38,125 bases of DNA from Ruminococcaceae bacterium UBA1734 (GTDB taxonomy: Bacteria; Bacillota; Clostridia; Oscillospirales; Acutalibacteraceae): assembly GCA_002315765.1 (NCBI GenBank), contig DCIE01000051.1, positions 1 to 38,125 on the forward strand, read 5' to 3'. A model generated the notes under the pieces. It was not told the DNA's origin and made no database searches. It was given only the letters and a program-made list of their open reading frames with translations. How positions within the stretch are numbered: position 1 is the stretch's first letter; every line of letters starts with the position of its first letter. This document shows, piece by piece, positions 34,134-38,125 of the stretch. The position numbers and the translations under genes were made by a program.

Positions 34134-34868
34134 TTATTCCTCGTCAGGCATTTCCCAATTATGCCAAATATCCTGAACATCATCGTTTTCTTCAAGCATA
34201 TCAATAAGCTTTTCCATCTTCGCCTGAGCCTCAGGGTCGTCTATGGTTGACATTGTTTGAGGCACATATTGAACTTCGGCAGAAAGGAAAGAATATCCCT
34301 TTTCTTCCAAAGCATCACGAACAGAACCTAAATCATTAGGGGCTGTGGAAATTTCAAAAACATCACCGTCAAAGGTGAAATCCTCTGCACCGCATTCAAG
34401 TGCTGCATCCATAATTTCGTCTTCATTATGGCCCTCGGCTTCAATTACTATAACACCCTTGCGGTCAAACATAAAGGCAACCGAGCCGGATTGACCTAAA
34501 TTACCGCCGCACTTATCGAAATAATGGCGAATATCACCGGCAGTACGGTTTCTGTTATCGGTTAAGGTTTCGACTAAAACGGCAATACCGCTTGGTCCGT
34601 AGCCTTCGTAAACCAACTCCTCGTATTCTGCACCACCGCTTTCACCGGCAGCCTTTTTGATAATTCTTTCAATGTTGTCATTAGGAACATTTGCGGCCTT
34701 GGCTTTTGCAATAGCGTCCTTAAGTCGGCTGTTTTCCTGTGGGTTAGGGCCTCCCTGCTTAACAATAACAGAAATTTCTCTGCCTATTTTTGTAAAAATC
34801 TTTGCTTTTGCAGCATCGGTTTTTTCTTTTTTGCGTTTAATATTATTCCATTTTGAATGTCCGGACAT
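34134..34868 (-). CDS. yebC: YebC/PmpR (TACO1) family protein
   Basis: This 244-residue protein is a full-length YebC. It starts MSGHSKWNNIKRKKEK and contains ARAK-region helices, NVPNDNIERIIKKAAGE, YEGYGPSGIAVLVETLTDNRNRT, GGNLGQSGSVAFMFDRKG and the acidic C-terminus. YebC proteins were long annotated as transcription regulators; recent work on the family points to a role in translation, relieving stalls on proline-rich stretches. AGAGGAAG precedes ATG 34868. It has its own probable promoter in the 3' end of dus and is followed by the deacetylase gene. Confidence 0.96.
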   Translation of the reverse strand: MSGHSKWNNIKRKKEKTDAAKAKIFTKIGREISVIVKQGGPNPQENSRLKDAIAKAKAANVPNDNIERIIKKAAGESGGAEYEELVYEGYGPSGIAVLVETLTDNRNRTAGDIRHYFDKCGGNLGQSGSVAFMFDRKGVIVIEAEGHNEDEIMDAALECGAEDFTFDGDVFEISTAPNDLGSVRDALEEKGYSFLSAEVQYVPQTMSTIDDPEAQAKMEKLIDMLEENDDVQDIWHNWEMPDEE

Positions 34869-34900
34869 AAATAACTTCCTCTCAAATTATTAACTAATTA

Positions 34901-34929
34901 ATTTTATCACAAATTTTTATTGTATTCAA
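34901..34929 (-). promoter_or_regulatory. internal promoter for yebC
   Basis: On the - strand TTGAAT (34929-34924) is 17 bases from TAAAAT (34906-34901), with TGA directly before the -10; that TGA is the dus stop codon. It would allow yebC and the deacetylase to be made apart from dus. Confidence 0.5.
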
Positions 34930-35875
34930 GTGCTTTTTCGCATATTCGCTTTACATCATCAATAGAATTAATGTTTCCGCAATCTCTGCGAAGGGATGCG
35001 GCGCCTCTGATACCTGTTAAGTACCAAGCTGTATGCTTTCTTGCTTCCAACATAGATACACGCTTGTTTTTGTATTTTTCCATTAAAGAAATTTGTTTAA
35101 TTAAAACTTCGAATTTTTCTTCTAATGACGGGGCGATGTATTCTTTTTTGTTGAAATAAGAGTTAATTTCTTCAAAAACAAAAGGATTTCCACAGGCGGC
35201 TCTGCCAATCATAACAAAATCACAGTTTGTTTTTTCATACATTTCTTTTGCTGATTTTCCGTCGGTAATATCTCCGTTTCCTATTACGGGGATTGAAACT
35301 GCCTTCTTTACTTTAGCAATTTCCTCAAAATTAACGGGCGGTGCATACATTTGTTTTTTCGTTCTACCGTGAACCGTAATTGCGGAAGCTCCGGAATACT
35401 CACAGGCTTTGGCAAGTTCGGGTGCGTTTAAGCTATCCTCATCAAGACCTATTCGCATTTTAACCGTAATGGGTACTTTTGACACCTTAACCGCTTCTTT
35501 AACTATTTTAGATGCCAATGGAATATCTCCCATAAGAGAACTGCCGCCACCGTTTCCGGCAACCTTAGGAGCAGGGCAACCCATATTAATGTCAATAAAA
35601 TCGGGGTTTACTTTGCCTACAATCTCTACGGCTTCGGCAATAACTATTGGGTCGCATCCGAAAAGTTGAATACCGCTTGGAACATTGCCTAAAGGGTTAA
35701 AAAGATATTCAAGAGACTTTTTATCGCCTAAAGACAATCCTTTTGCACTTATAAGCTCACCAACGGTATAAGATGCTCCGAAATCAATACATATTTCTCT
35801 CATTGCTCGGTCGGCAACACCTGCCATAGGAGCCAATGAGGCATAACCTTTAAGTTCGTAATTTCCTATTTTCAT
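34907..35875 (-). CDS. dus: tRNA-dihydrouridine synthase
   Basis: This 322-residue FMN enzyme reduces uridines in the tRNA D-loop. It starts MKIGNYELKGYASLAPMAGVAD and has the TIM-barrel motifs NMGCPAPKVAGNGGGSSLM (catalytic Cys), VKMRIGLD, ITVHGRTKKQMY and VIGNGDI, and FVMIGRAACGNPFVFEEI with the FMN phosphate site. The C-terminal helical domain contains ARKHTAWYLTGI. It matches the DusB subgroup by length and motifs. There is no ribosome binding site: the -10 box of a perfect promoter ends 8 bases before ATG. Start choice is secure because the family begins at this methionine. Confidence 0.95.
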   Translation of the reverse strand: MKIGNYELKGYASLAPMAGVADRAMREICIDFGASYTVGELISAKGLSLGDKKSLEYLFNPLGNVPSGIQLFGCDPIVIAEAVEIVGKVNPDFIDINMGCPAPKVAGNGGGSSLMGDIPLASKIVKEAVKVSKVPITVKMRIGLDEDSLNAPELAKACEYSGASAITVHGRTKKQMYAPPVNFEEIAKVKKAVSIPVIGNGDITDGKSAKEMYEKTNCDFVMIGRAACGNPFVFEEINSYFNKKEYIAPSLEEKFEVLIKQISLMEKYKNKRVSMLEARKHTAWYLTGIRGAASLRRDCGNINSIDDVKRICEKALEYNKNL

Positions 35876-35882
35876 AATAAGA

Positions 35883-35911
35883 ATTATACTTTATTGCAGT
35901 TGTTATGTCAA
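35883..35911 (-). promoter_or_regulatory. perfect consensus promoter of dus, leaderless start
   Basis: On the - strand TTGACA (35911-35906), exactly 17 bases, then TATAAT (35888-35883). The ATG starts at 35875, so transcription should begin at or within three bases of the start codon. Confidence 0.8.
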
Positions 35912-35947
35912 ATAAAAATCGGGCTGTTAAAAAAGTTCCTGAAAATT

Positions 35948-35988
35948 AACAGAGACTAAGGCTTGAAAGTCAAAGTCTCTGTTTTTTT
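35948..35988. terminator. hairpin between the surface protein gene and dus
   Basis: AACAGAGACT pairs with AGTCTCTGTT (10 bp) around a 16-base loop. A run of seven T follows on the + strand, where no gene is present; on the - strand, downstream of the surface protein gene, the tract is TTAATTTTC. It most likely ends the surface protein transcript, imperfectly. Confidence 0.6.
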
Positions 35989-36038
35989 GAAATCATAAAA
36001 TCGGTGAAAAAATATAAATGTTTTTACAATGAAATTTT

Positions 36039-38125
36039 TTATGCAACTATTTTATTCTTCGGTAGATTTGCAACTTCGGAAACAATTTGGTTTTCCTGCG
36101 ACGGAGTATTTTGTTTTCCAAGCGGTATGGTATTATCCGCAAGATGTTTTTTTAGTTTTACCAAATCGAGAAGATTTAATATTCCATCACCGTTGGTGTC
36201 AAAAACCTCGTTGTATTCGGAATTTGTAAGCAATGCTTGTTGCATAACGGTTAAGTCCAATGCATTTATCGTACCATCGCCGTTTGTATCGCCGTAAAGC
36301 AGTTTGATTACGGTTATCTTGCCACCGATAAATTCTAAATTAACAGGTTGCATTTTTTGGTTAACGGCATCTAATACCGCATTTATTTCATATTGATTTT
36401 CCGGAGCGTTATCTTTAACCTTAAAGGTTAATTTTGCGATAATGCCGTTGCCGGTGAAGTTATCCGAACCTTCAAACACAAGGGATTTTCCTGTGGTTAA
36501 AGTGAAACCGCCGATTAGGTTTTCGCAGGATACAAACTCCAAATTATCTGTATCGTATGTAATGTCAATACTCAATGAAGAAAATCCGTAATTGTTTTTT
36601 GTTTCGAGGTCCAGCGTTACGGTTTTTCCTGCTAAACTTGAAGCATTTGATAAAACAATTTTAGGTGTTTCAAAATAATCAATAACCGTAACAGAGCATT
36701 CCGCAAAAATACCGTTTGAGGAAACTGCTTTAACGGTGGTTGTGCCGCTGCCTATTCCCTTAATAACACCGGTATCGCTTACGGTAACGATTTTTTCGTC
36801 AAGACTGTACCATTTAACGGCTTTGTCGGTTACATTTGACGGCAAAACGGTTGAAGTCAGTTGCTTAAATTCGTTTACCTGAATATTTGCCTCGTAGGTA
36901 TCAAGTGTTACGCTTTCGGGGAATACCGTTTTATTTTTGACGGTTACGGTGCAGGTGTCGGTAGCACCCGATGAGGATTTTACGGTTATGGTTGCCGTAC
37001 CTGCCTTTAACGCTGTAATGATTCCGTCATTTGATACCGTTGCAACGCCCGTTGACGACGAACTGAAGGATAGTGTATCGGTGCTGTTTTCGGGGTAAAG
37101 AGCAGTGCTTAGTTTATAGGAAAGTCCCATCTCAAGTTCAACCGATTTTTTGCTTAAAAGTACATAAAGCGACGGTTGTTTTACCGTTACATCACATTCG
37201 GCATAACATCCGTTTTCGGATGTTACCGATATTTTTGTAGTGCCGGGACTTATTCCGATAACGGTACCGTTTGCCGTTACCTTTGCAACATTTGTATCAA
37301 AACTTGTCCAGTTAAGCTCACCGTCAAATAAGCTCGGTGTAACAGTGGGAGTTACGGTATAAGGAGAACCTATATTAACCGAAACGCTTTCGGGCAGTGT
37401 GATTTTAGTTACGGGAGAGGTTACAATAACGGTGCAGGTGTCATTTACTCCGTTTACAAGGGATGTTGCGGTTATGGTTGCCGTACCGCTTTTTATAGCG
37501 TATATTGTTCCTTTTTGGTCAACCGATACAACCGTTTCGTCGCTGCTTTCAAACCATATTGCATCGTTTGAATTGTTGCCCCGTACAACTCCGAGAGTGT
37601 AGGACCTACCTGCTATCAGAGAAACGGAAGACTCCTCTATATTAATAGAAGAAGAGGATGTGATGACATAAACTAAACAACTCGCTTTTGTTCCGTCTTC
37701 CATTACGGCACTAATAGTTGTAACGCCGTTTTTAACCGCCTTTACAGTGCCGTCATCTGATACCCTTGCAACCGATGTATCCTTTGAAGTAAATGTAATG
37801 TCATGGGTTTGAACCTTATTATAAAAGGCGTTAAGCTTGGCGGTTTCATTCGGCTTTAATTCCAAAACAGCTTCATTAAGCAAAAGCGGAGAAGAATTTT
37901 TAAGCATTGGTAAACCGCTGTTAAAGCGGGAATCGGCTTCCCATAATTCCTCTGCCGAATTCAAATTATCTAAAATATCGGATGAATTTTTGATTTCGGC
38001 AAGAGAAAGCAGGGCAATACTTTTAATATCACTATAATTATTGATAGAGTAAAAGCATCTATAGTTTATGCAGTTTGTTACGGTGCTATCGCTATTTGCA
38101 TATCCAATCATACCGCCGGAACTAT
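36039..38125 (-). CDS. surface protein with GLUG-like repeat, five BIG2 domains, cohesin-like domain and dockerin (5' end outside window)
   Basis: The reading frame is open to the right edge, so the N-terminus is missing. The visible 694 residues begin with SSGGMIGYANSDSTVTNC, which resembles a GLUG repeat. Five BIG2 immunoglobulin-like domains of about 80 residues follow, each ending in a GxATIT or GTTxI...CxVxV pattern. A cohesin-like beta domain (LSNASSLAGKTVTLDLETKN to the GGKITV strand) is next. The C-terminus is a type I dockerin with two calcium loops, DTNGDGTINALD and DTNGDGILNLLD. The protein is surely secreted, and may attach to a partner cohesin. No catalytic domain is seen in this part. 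Confidence 0.88.
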   Translation of the reverse strand, partial: SSGGMIGYANSDSTVTNCINYRCFYSINNYSDIKSIALLSLAEIKNSSDILDNLNSAEELWEADSRFNSGLPMLKNSSPLLLNEAVLELKPNETAKLNAFYNKVQTHDITFTSKDTSVARVSDDGTVKAVKNGVTTISAVMEDGTKASCLVYVITSSSSINIEESSVSLIAGRSYTLGVVRGNNSNDAIWFESSDETVVSVDQKGTIYAIKSGTATITATSLVNGVNDTCTVIVTSPVTKITLPESVSVNIGSPYTVTPTVTPSLFDGELNWTSFDTNVAKVTANGTVIGISPGTTKISVTSENGCYAECDVTVKQPSLYVLLSKKSVELEMGLSYKLSTALYPENSTDTLSFSSSSTGVATVSNDGIITALKAGTATITVKSSSGATDTCTVTVKNKTVFPESVTLDTYEANIQVNEFKQLTSTVLPSNVTDKAVKWYSLDEKIVTVSDTGVIKGIGSGTTTVKAVSSNGIFAECSVTVIDYFETPKIVLSNASSLAGKTVTLDLETKNNYGFSSLSIDITYDTDNLEFVSCENLIGGFTLTTGKSLVFEGSDNFTGNGIIAKLTFKVKDNAPENQYEINAVLDAVNQKMQPVNLEFIGGKITVIKLLYGDTNGDGTINALDLTVMQQALLTNSEYNEVFDTNGDGILNLLDLVKLKKHLADNTIPLGKQNTPSQENQIVSEVANLPKNKIVA

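Noticed and set aside
36039..38125. Repeats in the BIG2 region as a possible CRISPR or tandem DNA repeat
   Set aside because: The repetition is at protein level, about 80 residues per unit with diverged DNA; no short direct repeats with regular spacers exist.

Overview
The window is a stretch of chromosome from a low-GC Gram-positive bacterium of the class Clostridia. The evidence is the firmicute gene orders (rpmI-rplT, dprA-topA-trmFO, plsX-rnc-smc-ftsY, yhbY-nadD-yqeK-rsfS), AT-rich codon use, GGAGG-type ribosome binding sites, TTGACA/TATAAT promoters, and a surface protein with a cohesin-like module and a dockerin. That last gene suggests a gut or rumen Oscillospiraceae/Ruminococcaceae relative; this narrower placement is inference.

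Layout. (1) Positions 1-18544 hold 17 genes plus the tail of rpmI, all on the + strand and mostly overlapping or separated by under 20 bases. They cover translation and ribosome maturation (rpmI, rplT, a SpoU methyltransferase, trmFO, yhbY, rsfS, leuS), DNA topology, uptake and segregation (dprA, topA, smc), RNA processing (rnc), membrane work (plsX, ftsY), nucleotide and NAD metabolism (rdgB, nadD, yqeK), an Elp3-like radical SAM protein, and sfsA. A bidirectional hairpin closes the block. (2) 18594-22799, - strand: a sodium-coupled symporter and a one-chain ABC exporter (ATPase fused to an FtsX-type permease). (3) 22928-26146, + strand: a class A penicillin-binding protein and a ZIP metal transporter; the ZIP promoter lies inside the preceding terminator hairpin. 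(4) 26179-31226, - strand: a complete branched-chain/neutral amino acid ABC importer, livK-livH-livM-livG-livF, with unusually structured gaps. (5) 31445-33199: a divergent pair, an RluA-family pseudouridine synthase (-) and radC (+). (6) 33234-35875, - strand: dus, yebC and a polysaccharide-deacetylase-fold protein. (7) 36039 to the right edge, - strand: the C-terminal part of a large surface protein with a GLUG-like repeat, five BIG2 domains, a cohesin-like domain and a dockerin.

Most coding content is ordinary housekeeping. I found no CRISPR array, prophage, insertion sequence, toxin-antitoxin pair or recognisable defence system. The unusual content is regulatory: a promoter nested in a terminator with the ribosome binding site on its 3' arm (zip gene); two diverged copies of a roughly 120-base structured element placed just before livH and livF; a 17-bp hairpin that would hide the livF ribosome binding site and is overlapped by a small upstream reading frame; a terminator between a good promoter and livK that may be an attenuator; and a perfect consensus promoter that would give dus a leaderless mRNA. 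No gap between genes exceeds about 235 bases.
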